DNA of 64,000 nucleotides, from positions 1,750,255 to 1,814,254 of the forward strand of contig NW_019091384.1 in the NCBI RefSeq assembly GCF_001949145.1, given 5' to 3'. Origin of the DNA: Acanthaster planci (Eukaryota > Echinodermata > Asteroidea > Valvatida > Acanthasteridae). The notes below the pieces were generated by a model. It worked only from the letters and a program-made list of their open reading frames with translations. It was not told the origin of the DNA and ran no database searches. Each line of letters starts with the position of its first letter. Positions within the stretch are counted from its first letter, which is position 1. Position numbers and translations under genes: made by a program. Positions 37,606-51,108 of the stretch are shown piece after piece.

Positions 37606-38898
37606 CTACTTCTGGCATCGGCCAAATTTGCTACGGGATCTTGACTTGTCGCATTGGCAGGGCTCGCCAGTAAAATCATCAAAACATCCTGTGAAACGAG
37701 AAATTCGAATCCAACGTTTAATTGTTCGTCTCCACTCCACGTGGGTCTCAGAGGCGGGGTGGAGAGGGTTGTTCGTGTGTTGGGACTTCCCCCTAAGACG
37801 TTGATTAATTTCGTGATACGAGTAAAATGGGGCCAGTTTATTTTGAATTGCCCTTTAACAGAACCGAAAGCATCTTAGACAATTCCCCCGGGAAATAATA
37901 TTTCCCAGGGGAGGGGGTTCTTGCAGCGGTGTATTCAGGAGCCTATCATCCCTTTGCCAGAAACAAATATATCTGACCCTGGGATTTTGAAATGGAGCCT
38001 GGCTGTGGTCGGTTATTGAAGGTTTACACAATAGATAGCAATGCCAAGAGGTGAGATACACGTTATTAATGTGCATCTCTGCCAACTTACTTCTATTCAG
38101 TTATGCATAAAAAATCTTCAGGACTAAACAGATAAGATATAAGTATGATATTAAGTACAATATTAACCCTCCTAAGACGTCACAGAATTTAAATTTGCAT
38201 CCTGCGAGAAGGCGTGCACCGTTGCGGGTTGAATATATATTAGTGGTCTCCTCAATGTGAATTTTTCTCTAGCGGGAGTGTTTTAAACTTGCCCCACTTA
38301 CTTCCAACCTTAAAATCACAGGTTTAGAGCAGCAATATATTTAAGGCGCCTGTCATATGCACGTTTGCAGCTGCACGTCGGGTCCCTATGCGCAAAGCTG
38401 TGCAGAGTATCCATTGAAATTGCCCAGAAGTTAAATGCAGCAAACCAGTACGGGAAAAAATCATTTCAGCCGAAATGCGTCTATCAAAGATTTTAATATA
38501 TAAGAATGAAACATATTAGTAGGCCCAATTCAGGTGAAACTTGCAGAGCGTGGATGTCACTTGCTAAACGCCGTTCACTTCTTTGCAGAATGAGTATGCT
38601 GCAATAAGCAGATGAGATAAGATTTTTGAGCTCTGATCTCTTCCTCCAATAACGTCTACAGTTTACCTTTAATAAAACATGAATGGCAAATTCAACTAAA
38701 CGTAGAAACTGGCTTACTGATGTAGCGAACTCCTCTGCCCCTCTTCTGCAGCAACAGCGGCAAGGCCTGCGCCTCCAGCTCCTCCACGGCACCTCCTTCG
38801 TCCTCGTCGTCGTCCAAGTCCTCGTTGATGTAGAACGGGCTGACGAAAGCGACCAGAGCCGCCACAAGGGCCAGAGCTAGAAGACACTTTGCACTCAT
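37606..38898 (-). CDS. Four-cysteine secreted peptide precursor, copy 2
   Basis: Coding exons on -: 38898-38718 (60 codons plus one base) and 37688-37606 (TAG), together 87 residues. The signal peptide (MSAKCLLALALVAALVAFVS) is followed by an acidic propeptide (NEDLDDDEDEGG, EELEAQ), Lys-Arg at 52-53 and a mature peptide starting GRGVRYI. The donor A/GTAAGC is phase 1. The exon after the acceptor CTCGTTTCACAG completes an Arg codon and gives C-x8-C-x-C-x11-C, with TGEPCQCDK in the middle. The mature peptide is about 34 residues and net basic. The splice acceptor nine bases before ATG (CGACCAG/GTATCCAGC) is shared with copy 3, and exon 1 is noncoding. A donor-like ACAG/GTCAGT directly after the stop suggests a 3' UTR intron, as in copy 3. 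The product is likely a secreted host-defence peptide by architecture; the function is inferred. Confidence 0.86.
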
Positions 38899-39999
38899 GC
38901 TGGATACCTGGTCGCGTTGCATAAGGAACAGAAACATTGTACTGCGTGTCCCACTTCGCACACTTATCTTACCAAAGTTTATATGGGCAATTAATAGCAG
39001 GGTTTGACTCCAGTGATGACATCTGCAGAAATCTAGCACATCATACCGGCAACAGTCATTTGTTAATGTGCCCAATTGTCGGTTTTTTATGGATTTTCTG
39101 TTATATTTTACAGAGCAAAAATGTTCATGCGTTTTGTCTAAATTCTGTTACCTTCCGACAAAATGTAAAAAAAAGAAAACGCCAGATGTCAATGACAAAT
39201 ATATAGGATTTTTGGCAGGATTCATTTCAGATCCCAAATGCAAACTGCTTAATATCAGCACAAAGAATACATTGAATGCAATAATCAAGGAGGAATTTGA
39301 TTATCAGGTTTGTTGGCTGAGAATAATCATTGGTCTGACAAAACACCAAATCAATTGTTCACACACTTCATGAACGCGTTGTGGCGTTAATCCAAAGCAA
39401 AACCCATCGTGATGTTTAACTTTAAACAAAGACGTGCCGATGTGTCAATACGTTCCGACACAAAAACACGTTTGAGTGTTAATAACAATACACAAACACA
39501 CGTTTGTTCGGTGGTAACACTTACTGAACACGGAAACACGCGGAATGAAAAAATAACAAAAACAAAATAAAACAAAAACAAACAAACAAAAAACACAAAA
39601 CAAAACAAAAAAGTTTTTAAGGCTAGCAAAGTCTCCACTTTCTGGTTACGAGCTGGCTTCAAAAGTGTGCAGCAACGCGGCTTTTTTTAACACTGGAATC
39701 GTTTATTAATCCTTAATTATGCTTATAGATAAACAGTGTGACATAGTCTGTCACTTGCGTCGAGAGAAGAGATTCCAAAATCCATCAAATCACAATTAAG
39801 CTGTATGTGAATCCCACAAAGAACCGGACTCCTCACTAAATATTAAACCAAGTGAGTGTCTCACATATCTGATAAATATCACCAGGTTCCCGCGACTTCC
39901 CGCTTGTATATGCACCGTTTCTTTTGTGTGTCTTGCAACTGTCGCTTTCAAAGAGCTTGCATTAGAATAGAAAACAAACTGCACCCCTGAAGCACTTAC

Positions 40000-40116
40000 C
40001 TTCAACGCACTCTCGGCTGTGGTGAAACTCGTGGCTCAAGTTTGCAAAGACAAGAGATTCTGAATGTCAAATCCCCAGAAATTGTGCACAACGCTGAAAA
40101 CGGGCCCTGATTTATA
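40000..40116 (-). promoter_or_regulatory. TATA promoter and noncoding exon 1 of peptide copy 2
   Basis: The TATA box on - (GCTTATAAATCA, TATAAA at 40111-40116) is followed by a short presumed exon ending at the donor GTTGAAG/GTAAGTGC (edge 40000). Intron 1 is about 1.1 kb. A block upstream (40145-40226) is shared with the copy 3 promoter, including GACCGCAACGACCGCAA and AATTTGACCGGGAGCAC-type words on +. Confidence 0.7.
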
Positions 40117-43100
40117 AGCATTCGGAGTCTTGCATGCTTCATCGAGAACAGCAGCGGACCGCAACGACCGCAAGGCAAGACACGAGTCGATACTTTAATT
40201 TGACCGGGAGCACCCGGCTTGATGTCCCGCACCAAAGTCTGTCAATTTTCTTTGTTTCGTTTCAATCTACAAACCATCGCCCTTGCTGAACCATCCAATC
40301 AGAGTTATTTTAACGCCTTTACCTGCTGCGAAGCTGGCCAATCTACGCGTTATGAAATTGCTACATATTCCTAAGTTTTGCTTTTTTCCCCCTAGAACTC
40401 GATGGTGTGTGACAAGATGACTCATTGCGTGACATATTATTACTTGATCAGTGTTTCCAAGCAAGAATGGTGTTAACAGCGCTTTAAGATCTATCGACGT
40501 TTTGGTGCTCTTACCCTTTTTTTCGGAAAATTTGTTTTGCTTGAAGAAATATTAAAGAGAAATTTGCCACAAAACTTTTTAAATATTCTGGTATTGCACG
40601 ACATTGTGACAATGGAATCTTAGACACGGCATCAAAGGAAGGAATTGTGGAATTAAATAATAATTAGTGTGAATTAGATCAATTGTCAGTTTGAATCAGA
40701 GAAATGGATCTAAAATCGACGTTCATTAATTTCACACACAAGCCATCTGGCAGTTACCTGCAAACTCTTCAGAATAAAATTCGACTGGAAAATAAGGATT
40801 CTCGCTGAGCTGACAACATAATTTTTCCGGTCAAATGTGGGTAAGTTATTCAAATAGCATTTCAGCAGCAACCAGTCACGTATCCAGCTGGGGATTGGTG
40901 TAAGGGGGGAGCTGCGCCCCGCCCCGATATTTTGCCATTTCTTTACGAAGTAAAAGTATTGGTACTTTGAAAATGGCACCCCCTCTGTTGTTAGGTAAGA
41001 ATTTGGAGACAGTCATTTTTAGGAAATAAAACAAGTCATCCCACCCTCCGCACACTATGGTCGAAATCTGTAAACAGGTTTTATCATTATGCATTCTGTC
41101 TTGGGATGATTTGGAATGATAACCGCCAAACCTGTATAGTTAAATTAAACCTCTTCGTCTGCTTAAGAAGAGTCTGCGCAGTATTAGTAGTCCAAAAACA
41201 GCATTCTTGCCTTGCTGAAAATGCAATAGGCCTAGCATCATTCTGCAAGACAGATTTTTCAATTAATAATTTGTCTGGCTTTGATTTTTCAAGAAAACTG
41301 TGCCTCAAGTGAGAAAGTTAGAAGTTCAGGTCCAGTGGACCTTTGACAACCCATGTCGCTGCAACAGTGATCGCGACCTTTAAATGACGTGTATCATATC
41401 CAGAACGGAGTCAGCAAATGCAATCTGGTACCAGTCTACATTGTCATATCCCTTTTATGATTAAAAAAACAGCTAAAACAAATCCCAGATGGCCAATCCC
41501 TTGTTTCCGAATTATCCATTGGAATGTGTTAGCTACCGGTACCATTATGATTTAACATGTTCTGTATTAGTGGTGATTTTAGACTAAAGGGCCTTGGCAT
41601 TGAGAGTTAAGTCTTTGCTTCAACACTGTTATTTGCAGTTTAATTATGTGTCTGACATGCATATATGCGCTGGCTATATTTATAATGTTCTAGAAATTGT
41701 CAGAAAATGACCTTCAACAACAACAACAAAAGAAAAACTACGGAGAGATATAAGCCTTCGGATAAAGCCTTACAACCACGGGTTCAGAAATGCACACAGT
41801 CTCTCTATTTATATTAAACTGCTCAGGCGAATTGTGCCAATTTTCTTTGGTTCTCGGTACTGATTCGATAACGGTCGGACTTTTTTCTCTGTATGTTCAA
41901 AGTGAACTGATCCTCATATACGGCCTAGTTAGATAGGGTAGCAGCATAACTTGTACACGACTCAGTGGGAAGTGGCTGCCACCATTATCATAGACTTGTG
42001 TAGGCCTATAACTAAAATCATGGAGCTGTTAAACACAAGGAGTAGACACATGCAGAAATCAAAAGGGTCAATGATGGCCACCGCCAGCTCTGCACGTGCT
42101 GCAAGGACAAAACGAATTACGCGCCATTTGCGGGCTATAAGGACTGCTTGGAGTTGCATTTGCAAAGATATGTGGGTACCTTGCATGTTTGTCTGTAACA
42201 CTTTCGCACGTTCAACATGGCCGCCATGAGACGGAAACCACCGTCATCGGGGACTTAAATTTCGATAATTTTAGAGATTGCTCTGATATTCCAATGATAA
42301 TGAAAGTATGGTTACGTCTTTACATCCCCAAAACGTCTCTCTCGACAATAAACAGAATTACCAACTAATACAAATTCTCCAAAAAATACGCGACAAGAAA
42401 AACTGAAAGGCTGTAGCTGGTCCAGAAGAAAACACACACACACAAAACAAAACAAAAACATGGGAAGATGTCCTTCCTGGCATGAAACCTCACCAAGTTG
42501 TCAAATGCATCCCTGCGGCATGTTTCCACCTTCTTTTAACCGTGGAACCACTAGGATTGCGACTTATGACATAAATATCGCAGTTCATATTTTGGGTGTT
42601 TGTTCTCTGAGGCCAGAAACGTGAAATGTCATAACTGACTCGCACTTTAAAAACGTCCGACTTTTGCCAAATAACCATCGACGATTTGGAATTTTTGAGC
42701 ACATCTGCGGGGATCACTCGCTGATTTCTGAGGACCAATGAAGAGACTGCACATCTCCTTCGTGCATCTTTTCCACCATTTGTTTACTCCAGTATGCCAC
42801 AGCGAGTCTCTGGGTTACCAACTACCTGGGGGTGGCGATCGCTATACCAGCCACAAAATGGGACAGAGGGGTACCCCCAACAAGCCCAATCCCTATATAC
42901 ACTCCAGCCTATTGTCACTTAACACTTCTCCCCTAGTTGTCCAAAAAGAATTCCTGATACCCGTATAACAATGACCAACTCAAAGACAGGGCGGGGGGTT
43001 CTCCTTGTCCCACAGTTTGCTTCAGATGTTGATCACTGTGTACAAAGAATGTCTAGGGTCTTCAACACTGGGGCCGGTAACTGCGCTTTGCCTATGGAGC

Positions 43101-46100
43101 CGACTGGGGCAGTTAATGGAATTACGGTCTGCAGGGACTTCATTCTAACTCTTTGTGTTTTTTAATAGTTCCATGCTTAAATCCACAGCCAAGAAATTTG
43201 GACACTGCCCGTGACTTCGGCTTCCCAATTTCCAGTAGCCATACTCTTTCCAAAGACACCATTCTTTTCATTTTGTTGAACGTATCGATTTCTGGAAACT
43301 TTGATCTGTGATTTTTTTTTATGTACGAACAAAAGGTTGAACTAGATGGGGGATTACATAGCTCTGACGTTAAAGTAGAGACCTTTGGTGCTTCAGACCA
43401 CTTTTTCTTTAGCTATTTCCTACGCCATTTGACTGCCTGGGAGAAGCATGAACAGTATTCAACATTGAGCTGACGAAAGGGGCAAAAGTTATATTTATAG
43501 TTGCCTTGTTACTGGTTCTGGAAATATTCGCACATGGAGAGGGGTGTCATGTAGAAGTGTATCAAGGTTCTTGGTCTAAGACAAGTGATGTTACTCCGGG
43601 GGGGAAATGTCTGACGGGTACCCAAGGGATGCACGAAGTTGTCAAGGAGAAACCCAAATCATATGGACTGTTTCTTTTACGTAGATCAAATGTCACTGGG
43701 GTGCCTCCCGCTGAAAATACGCCACATGGTCTAAGACGGGAGCTTTATTTTTAAAGGCTTCAAATAAATGACTAATTTTTATAGAAAATTAAGAAGCCGG
43801 GGGGCTGGCATATAGCACCGTTTGAGAAGCACTCTACCATGGACGTAGATCCCGAGGGATTAGGGTATATTTACCCCACACACTTTTGGAAGGGGGGAAT
43901 GGGCTCTTGAATACGCCCCCTCGAACACACCCACACCTCTTTGGGGTGAGCAAAACATGAAGAGGATTGTTAAGAAATGTTCAGACCTCCAATGAATAAA
44001 TGCATTCAATATTACTCCAAAAAGGAGAAACAATGTAAGAAAGCTACGAATATGTCATACATCATTACATGTAGGCCTACATGAATATCCTGAACATCGA
44101 CCTCTATATAGAATCATAGTGTCACCCCCAGGTCTCCAAATTTTCATAGCTTTTCAAGTTCCCCATCCCCCCAATATCTGGCACAAATTTACGCCACTGC
44201 ACAGCACATTTCAACTGTAAGCGAGACAAACTTCCCGCCATCCCGCTGATTCACCAGCCTCTGTGGACGGACCCTGCCAGCTGCGTTATCACACTTTCTG
44301 CACTCGAAAGAGTTTCTAAAGCCAAATTTAATGACACACTCTCCCACCTTGACTGGGATGTGAGGTGTGAATTGCACCTTTTTATTAAGACTCGACTAAC
44401 CTTGACAAGTCAAGCTCGACTAAATTCACCCTTCACCCGGCAAACCACAGTTAAGAAAAACGAAACATATAGGCCAATTAGATGAAGGCACCTTCATTAA
44501 AGTGGTTAACTTCATCTTTGAGAGATACAATGACACAAACGCATTAATATTCACTAAAGGAGGCTCTCGGAACCAAATTTTCGGGGAAGGAGAGTAAAGT
44601 TTGTTTGGGGGGAGTTGGCAAAACTTGGCGATTTTTGACTTAGCATTCATGATTTTTCTGAGGGGCGGTGTTAATTCGGGGGGGGGTATGTGCTGTAGGA
44701 AGAAATGACAGCAAGAACAATTCTCATCTAATTACATTTTAAAAAGGCCATGCAATATCGTAGTTCCATATGGAGTTCATGTGCCCAATTTTGTCTAATG
44801 TTTTCGGGCAATTTAAGGGTATTAATTTTTGATATCTTATATATTTCCAGGTAATTGTCATAAGTGCGATGTCATCTCGGAGGAAACGACCATTACTTTT
44901 AACACAGGGAGAGCAATTTTAAAATACCGAGACTTCAAATACTGACGTCTTTTTGCCGTGAAATCTATTGCCTATTTCTTGTGGAATTTCTGTTCCGTTG
45001 GAAAGAAATACGTTGGAAAATTTCAGAATTAATTGAGTGCATGTTGTTTTATTTTCGCTTAAATTAAGCAATTAAGCAACCTATAGGCAATTGACAACAA
45101 AATATAGGCCTGCAACTGTAGGCAATCCATTCCAGTCAAGGAATGAAAGGCCTACAATTATGCTGACAAAAATGTTCTCTTTTTGGCGACATGGTTGTTT
45201 CAGTTTTTGACGACGGGACACGTAGTTCTTTCACAGATACTTTCAACCAGGAAAGTTTACCTTCACAGTCTGAACAGTCAGCTGGCAAAATGAGTCCCCC
45301 GGATGCCTGTATTTTGAGGGTCGGCATCCATTGCCCAAATGACCCTCTCGGCGTTTCTCTTTTGACCCTCCCCCTGCCCCAGCTTAATTAGAAATCTCTA
45401 ACTATTGTGTGTACATTTTGTTGTAAGAAATCATACTTGGCTTTCGACCTTATCAGAATAATCAGTGCACCATTCATTTGAAGGAGGAAGAAAAGAAAAG
45501 AGAAACAATGAGGATTACTCATGGCCTGTTACCTTATCCCTTGCAAGTTTTTGCAACAGCTTATCGAAAACAAAAGGTAATTATTGTCATCAAGATATTT
45601 TTGACAACGTCGCAGAGACCTGGAAGCCGGTATTTGACACTATATACGTGTCACGGAGTCGTTGGGCAAAAATCACTGCCTGGCAGACATTGAGGTAGAA
45701 TAAAATCAGCCGACAAAGCATGCGTGACGATGGGCCTGCGCACGACACAGCTGTTTGGCTGATAACTATTTCTATCCAGACACCATTTAACACATAGCGT
45801 ACCACAAGCGTCTGCAAATCGTCAGTTTTGGGGCCTTTTTTTGGGAGAAAATATACCAAACGTCGTCTGCTCCAGTTCACTTTGATAATATAACCCAGTG
45901 CGCATGCGTGACCTAACCAACTAAGCGAGCACGAGCCTTATCGTGCCGTAGCATATGTGTCGCGTGTCTGAACCATACAGATTTAATCATAGCACAATTT
46001 GGAGGATTTAACCCCAGAGTCCGACCCCTCCCCTTGACATTTTTTTCTGATATCAACACAATTCTTTAACACAATTCTTCTTTTTTTCAGGAGTTTAATC

Positions 46101-48803
46101 TTAGGGAGTTTTTAGACTAACTCTTTGCAGTTATTTTGACACTATTTTTTCAAATATCGAACATACTTTTCTCGTGCAGTGCGTATTTTCCCGAGACGGG
46201 TCAGCTCAAATGTATACTTCTTCCAACGGAGGTACTCAATGCACGCGTACTGGAACGCATTTAGCAAAGAAATTCAAAAACAAAACAACCGAACCATAGC
46301 TCTGATTGAGAACAAACTTCACATTTGTAATGAGAAGGGGTGTTTGTACATGAAGATCAGATTAAAAGAAAAAAAACAATCAAGCTTTGTACAGCAGAGT
46401 TCTTAGAGGGGGCAGAATCATCCCCTTTCCGGCTGTGAGAGGGGCTTATAATAACCCAGCTCTTTTAGGGTTAAATTAGCACTCCTTTTTTCGTTTTGTT
46501 TTACTTTTTGGCGACAGGCTAGCCAAGCAGAAACACAACACAACCACCGTGCCATTTTGTTTAATTTAAATCGAGAATTACGATGCTTTAATGTTAACAG
46601 TTATCATTCCATCTTCAAAAATCACATTTCACAGGAATACATTCTAAAGTTTGACAGAAGTGTTTCGGCGATGGACTGTTTTCTTGGCAATCTTCTAAAT
46701 TTCTGAGAGCTATTCAAAAATCTCCCCTATATTCCTAGTTATACAAAATTTCAAAAATATACCAGAGAATCAATAAGTCATAAACATTTGCCAATATTAC
46801 TAAGGAACTGCACTCAAAAACAAATGTTTAACATGACAAAGGAGACAAAAAAATCAAGAATTTAAGTCATGTCAATATCGATTGCTTTCAGTCGAGGGTT
46901 GTTTTATCTTCATTCAAAACAATTTGGCCATTAATATTCATGCAGCCTGATATTTTGGAATGTACGAACAAGTCTTCGAGTGACGCAGTACAGTCGGAGA
47001 CACCAAGAAGGTTGTCTGTCCTAGAAACGGTTGTCAATGTGCCTTGGTTGTAACTAAAATGTCCACTAATACTCAGGGTCTTTCGGAATTCAAGAAAAGT
47101 CAGGATCTCGTTATATATGTTTTCGTTGTACGACATTAGTACATAATCGGGGCACTTTGGGTAAGAGCGGCATCTCCAAACAAATTTTTAGTGGTTTTTT
47201 TTTTACTTATTTATTTATTTTTTTTTAGGAAAGGGCAGGGTGTTCGGAGATCAAGAATTGCTTTATGAAAGCATTTTATAGCCTTTGTAAGAAGTGAGGC
47301 TTAACTTTTGGTATTTTGCATACTGTGGGGAAGAAGGGAAACAAAACAACTGAAAAAACCCTCTCGTATTCATTGCAGTACAGATTGCCACTCTTGGAGG
47401 GGACTTGGCCTCCGCTGGTCCCATTCCCCTGGATATCTCATCTTTGGCTGTAAAAGTTGCTCAAGTTGAAGCATCACTCGACAGGCGGCAAAGAACCCGC
47501 GAAGAAAAAATGGTATTCACTGCCGTTGAAGAAGGAAGGAGTTCACGAGAAGGAAATTCCTGCAAGAAAACAATCGCCTTGTACTTAAATCCCGAAAACA
47601 ATTCAAAATTTAGAAACAGTGTACTACGATGACTCCAATGTGTCCAATGAAAAGGAAGGCTTTGAACTGTGAAGACCGTTTGCTCCTCGTTGGCCTTATT
47701 GACCCTTTTCAGGTTACACGCACGGGCTATAGAGGAAGGCCAAAAAAGGACAAAGGCGTGTTTTATGAAATTTCACGATTACTCCCCGTGGTGAAATAGC
47801 GCATTTTGTTACTTACGAACTTAGCTTCCAGTGAAAGTCAACATTTTGTTGGCCAGACTTAGCCAAATTCGTACCAAGTCTTGGAACACTGATGTATTTA
47901 TTGGAGGGAGAGCAAAATTACAAATTTTGCATGGATAACGGAACAGTGTATCAAGATTTAAAAAGTTTATTTACGATGGCAAAACTAGGTCTAATATCGG
48001 GGATTTTTCTCTCTCTATTTCCTGGTCAAATCGATAATTTGTATTTAAGTATTGCGAAGATACTACTGGTCCCGCTTGTCCAGCTACGATACCGGCAGTA
48101 ATCAGGCATTTTGGGAATGTTTTCTGATACTCGTTTGATTCAGCGGCGACGATCATTGAACACTTTGAAGTGCCAGAGTTGCAACTCCTTCTGCGCCCTT
48201 CCTCTATGGTTAAGTACTGGCACACTCGGAGGGTGCCGTGGCGGGAGGGTGTGGCTTGAGCCTCCCTCCAGGTTTTGTTTGTTTGTTTATTTGTTTGTTG
48301 GGGTGTGTGTATGTTTGTTTTATTTTTGTTGTTGTTTTCAGTCTCTGACTCGCGAAGACACAATTTACACCTTAAACAACTATCTCAGGTATATCTGCAA
48401 ATCTCATTCCTTGTGGCAAAGCCGAAGGGAAAACAGCTCGGGCATTTTGTGCTCTTTGGGGGTGAAAAAATCATTGGGAATTTAGGTAAGTTGTGTCGGC
48501 TCTCTCAAACAAGAAATTCTGAGTGCTCCGCCGTCATTGAAGACAAGGCGTTCATTTCAACACCATGTCAAACACAAAGCTTAAAAAAAGGATGGCTTGC
48601 TATTGTTAGCCTACGAAAACCCATTAGAATAATTTTCAAATAAATTTTCCAAGATATATTTTTCTTAAATTTGTTTTTAAAGAGATTTTTCCGTGCCCCA
48701 TTGTGCCCTTAGTTAAGCTACGAGTGGAAATAGTGTGGTTTTTTTTACTGAACGCCCCCCTTTTGACGATCCGAAACCATGCCCCCTTGCACAGTCTATT
48801 TAC
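40117..48803. other. Noncoding stretch between copies 2 and 3
   Basis: No conserved gene was recognised. It must hold any 3' UTR exon and the poly(A) site of copy 3; AATAAA on - at 48319-48324 is one candidate. A YY1-like palindromic word (ACATGGCCGCCAT) lies near 42215. Open frames such as 47405-47632 (+) and 46888-47136 (-) have no recognisable domain. Confidence 0.45.
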
Positions 48804-48807
48804 CTGT

Positions 48808-50607
48808 CTAGTTCTTGCAACCACCACGAATATTGTGATATTTGGTCTTGGTCCTGTCACAAATACAGCGTTTCCCGGTCTCTGGGTCAACACAGCCTGT
48901 AGACAACAAAAATATTGTATCTCAAAGTAATCATTCCAATGAAGTATTTTCAATAAACTTATGTAAGAGAATTTGTATTAGTTGTTTCCCTCAAATTGTT
49001 TTCATCGACTTTAAAATTCAAAATAGATTCTTTTTTTGTAAATTGACATGTCCATTTATGTGTAACTTTTACAATTGAAAGGAAAGTAACATGCGCTTTA
49101 AATTTCTCGTTTGCTGACCTTTTACTCATTCCTTGGGTTAAGACCTCAGAGTTAGGAAGAACCTGAATATACTTAACCTTTGAATTCGATGCACTCTGAT
49201 TTGTGCAGGAACAAGAGAGGGAGCTTTTATCACGACATCTCATGAGTCATATTCTTGATCAACAGCTGAATACCTTTTGCGAGTAGCCTTAGGACAAAAT
49301 CTGGTACACGGAGTTCTCCAATTTCACATGAACATAAATTGAATTCTTCCTACTAAAGACACTGTTGCCATACCTCGTGATACGGGGCAAGCTTTTGCTT
49401 AGTTACATAAGAGACGCCTTGCATCATACACTGTTTTTAATGGATAGGGAGGGCACATAGGAACCAGCCCATTCCAGAGATAGTGGTTGCTATGCAAAAG
49501 CTTGCCCAAAATCACGAGGTATAGCAACAGTGTTTTAACTGGGGGAATTCGAATTGTTATGTTGATGTGAAATAAGATAGCACAATGTACCAGATTTTAT
49601 TCAAATCGCAAAAGGTTTATTCAAGTCGGTGTATTTACCGCCTCAACACAATATTATAATCTTTGCTATTTACTGCGGGGTCACGCGAAGATACAAGCAC
49701 AAGCTCAAATAATATGCCAGTGAAATAAACTAAAGGCTTTGCTGATTCCAAACGCAAAGAAGCACCTTCGTAGTGATTTGAAGGGAGATGTCGCACGAGT
49801 GGTGACAGTTAAGGTTTTCGGACTGCTACGTAGAATAGCGTCAAAGATCAACCAAAGCTTTATAATCATCAACAGTGTGCCACTACTGCATCAGAACCAC
49901 CGCCAGGCCCCTCAGCGCCACCATTACATTATTATCACATAAGAAAGACAAGATATCACACTCTGAATAATTCAACAGGTTCTATAAAAACGTCGGGATA
50001 AGACGTTCTAACAGACAATAACTGGCACAAACTTATGTTCCGAAATTAAGCTATACAGTTAATGCAGACAAACATACAAACAACCACGTCGGTCTGACAG
50101 ATAAGTAACAGTGAGATACCATTTCTAGACTAACTGAAATTTAAAGCAGCTATTCACGAAGAATCTGATAAACAATTGGGACGCATTTGTCCGAGAATTT
50201 CAACCAAGCTTGGGCCAAACATCGCCAGAGTAATCAACAGCCACAATATCTTTGATTTTGGAAAGCGTAACAGCCATGCACAGCTGCCTGGCCGTTCTTA
50301 CTGAATTATACTCTGTGGCATCACGCGTAGCGACTCATTCTTCCCCGTGCACCACTGTAGGGAGCGAGCCCCCACAGGATTTGTACTTCCCAGGCTGTTT
50401 GTAATGCTCCAATACGGCGTACTTACGGTGGTAGCGAAATCCCCTGCCCCTCTTCTGCAGCAACAGCGGCAAGGCCTGCGCCTCCAGCTCCTCCACGGCA
50501 CCTCCTTCGTCGTCGTCGTCGTCCAAGTCCTCGTTGATGTAGAACGGGCTGACGAAAGCGACCAGAGCCGCCACAAGGGCCAGAGCTAGAAGACACTTGG
50601 GACTCAT
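48808..50607 (-). CDS. Four-cysteine secreted peptide precursor, copy 3
   Basis: Coding exons on -: 50607-50427 (60 codons plus one base) and 48896-48808 (TAG), together 89 residues. The leader is almost that of copy 2: signal peptide MSPKCLLALALVAALVAFVS, acidic propeptide with a run of Asp, Lys-Arg at 52-53, mature start GRGFRYH. The phase-1 donor is C/GTAAGT. The next exon follows acceptor TTTTTGTTGTCTACAG, completes Arg and reads CVDPETGKRCICDRTK, then on to the fourth Cys (C-x8-C-x-C-x13-C). The mature peptide has 36 residues with roughly 10 basic against 3 acidic side chains. After the stop, ACAG/GTAAAT is a likely donor (edge 48804), placing the rest of the 3' UTR in another exon. Four cysteines suggest two disulfides; the pairing cannot be read from sequence. 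Confidence 0.87.
49268..49625. mobile_element. Foldback/MITE element in intron 2 of peptide copy 3
   Basis: Arms of about 110-130 bases, roughly 49268-49399 and 49493-49625, are inverted copies (ACTGTTGCCATACCTCGTGA and GGCAAGCTTTTGC on the left; TCACGAGGTATAGCAACAGT on the right). The loop is about 93 bases. No coding capacity is seen. The ends and target duplication are not clear. Confidence 0.75.
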
Positions 50608-51008
50608 GCTAGACACCTGGTCGAGGTTAGACATGATATCGGCCAATAGTTACATCAGTTCATTCAGTATACTCTATTGTTTTGGGATATTATGCAATTT
50701 AAAGATGATCAGAAACTTCTTTCTTTGCTTATTTGGGATTTAATGTCTTCATATGTATGGGAAGCCTTGGGTTTCAGAAATGTTTTTTTGGCCAAGGCCT
50801 TTGCTTGATGGACCAAGGCAACTGCGCTTTGAAATACTTCATCTGAAAACCACTTCCCTATCCAGTTGTTACACATGTATTTGTGATGCGTTGTATTGCT
50901 GAATTAACTGTTACTTTTGGCATTCTTGCGCCTATGGAGGAACAAAACAGACCAACAAGGTCAGGTTGACAGTATCAAATAAAAGGAATACTTTCTTGGA
51001 TTTCTTAC

Positions 51009-51108
51009 CTCGAACTTGCCTTCAGCTTTCCAAGAGACAGAGATGTGTGCTATGTAAGATCTCCTAGGCGTTGTGAATATCCAGTATCAAAACGCAATGA
51101 TTTTTATG
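51009..51108 (-). promoter_or_regulatory. TATA-like promoter and noncoding exon 1 of peptide copy 3
   Basis: A TATA-like CATAAAAA lies on - at 51101-51108. It aligns with the copy 2 TATA in the context ATGC.TA.AAATCA. It is followed by a short exon ending at GTTCGAG/GTAAGA (edge 51009). The upstream block 51137-51223 is shared with copy 2. Intron 1 is about 390 bases. Confidence 0.68.

Noticed and set aside
47405-47632. Open frame on + preceded by an acceptor-like TTCATTGCAG
   Set aside because: No similar protein was recognised and no partner exon or promoter was found; coding status is unsupported.
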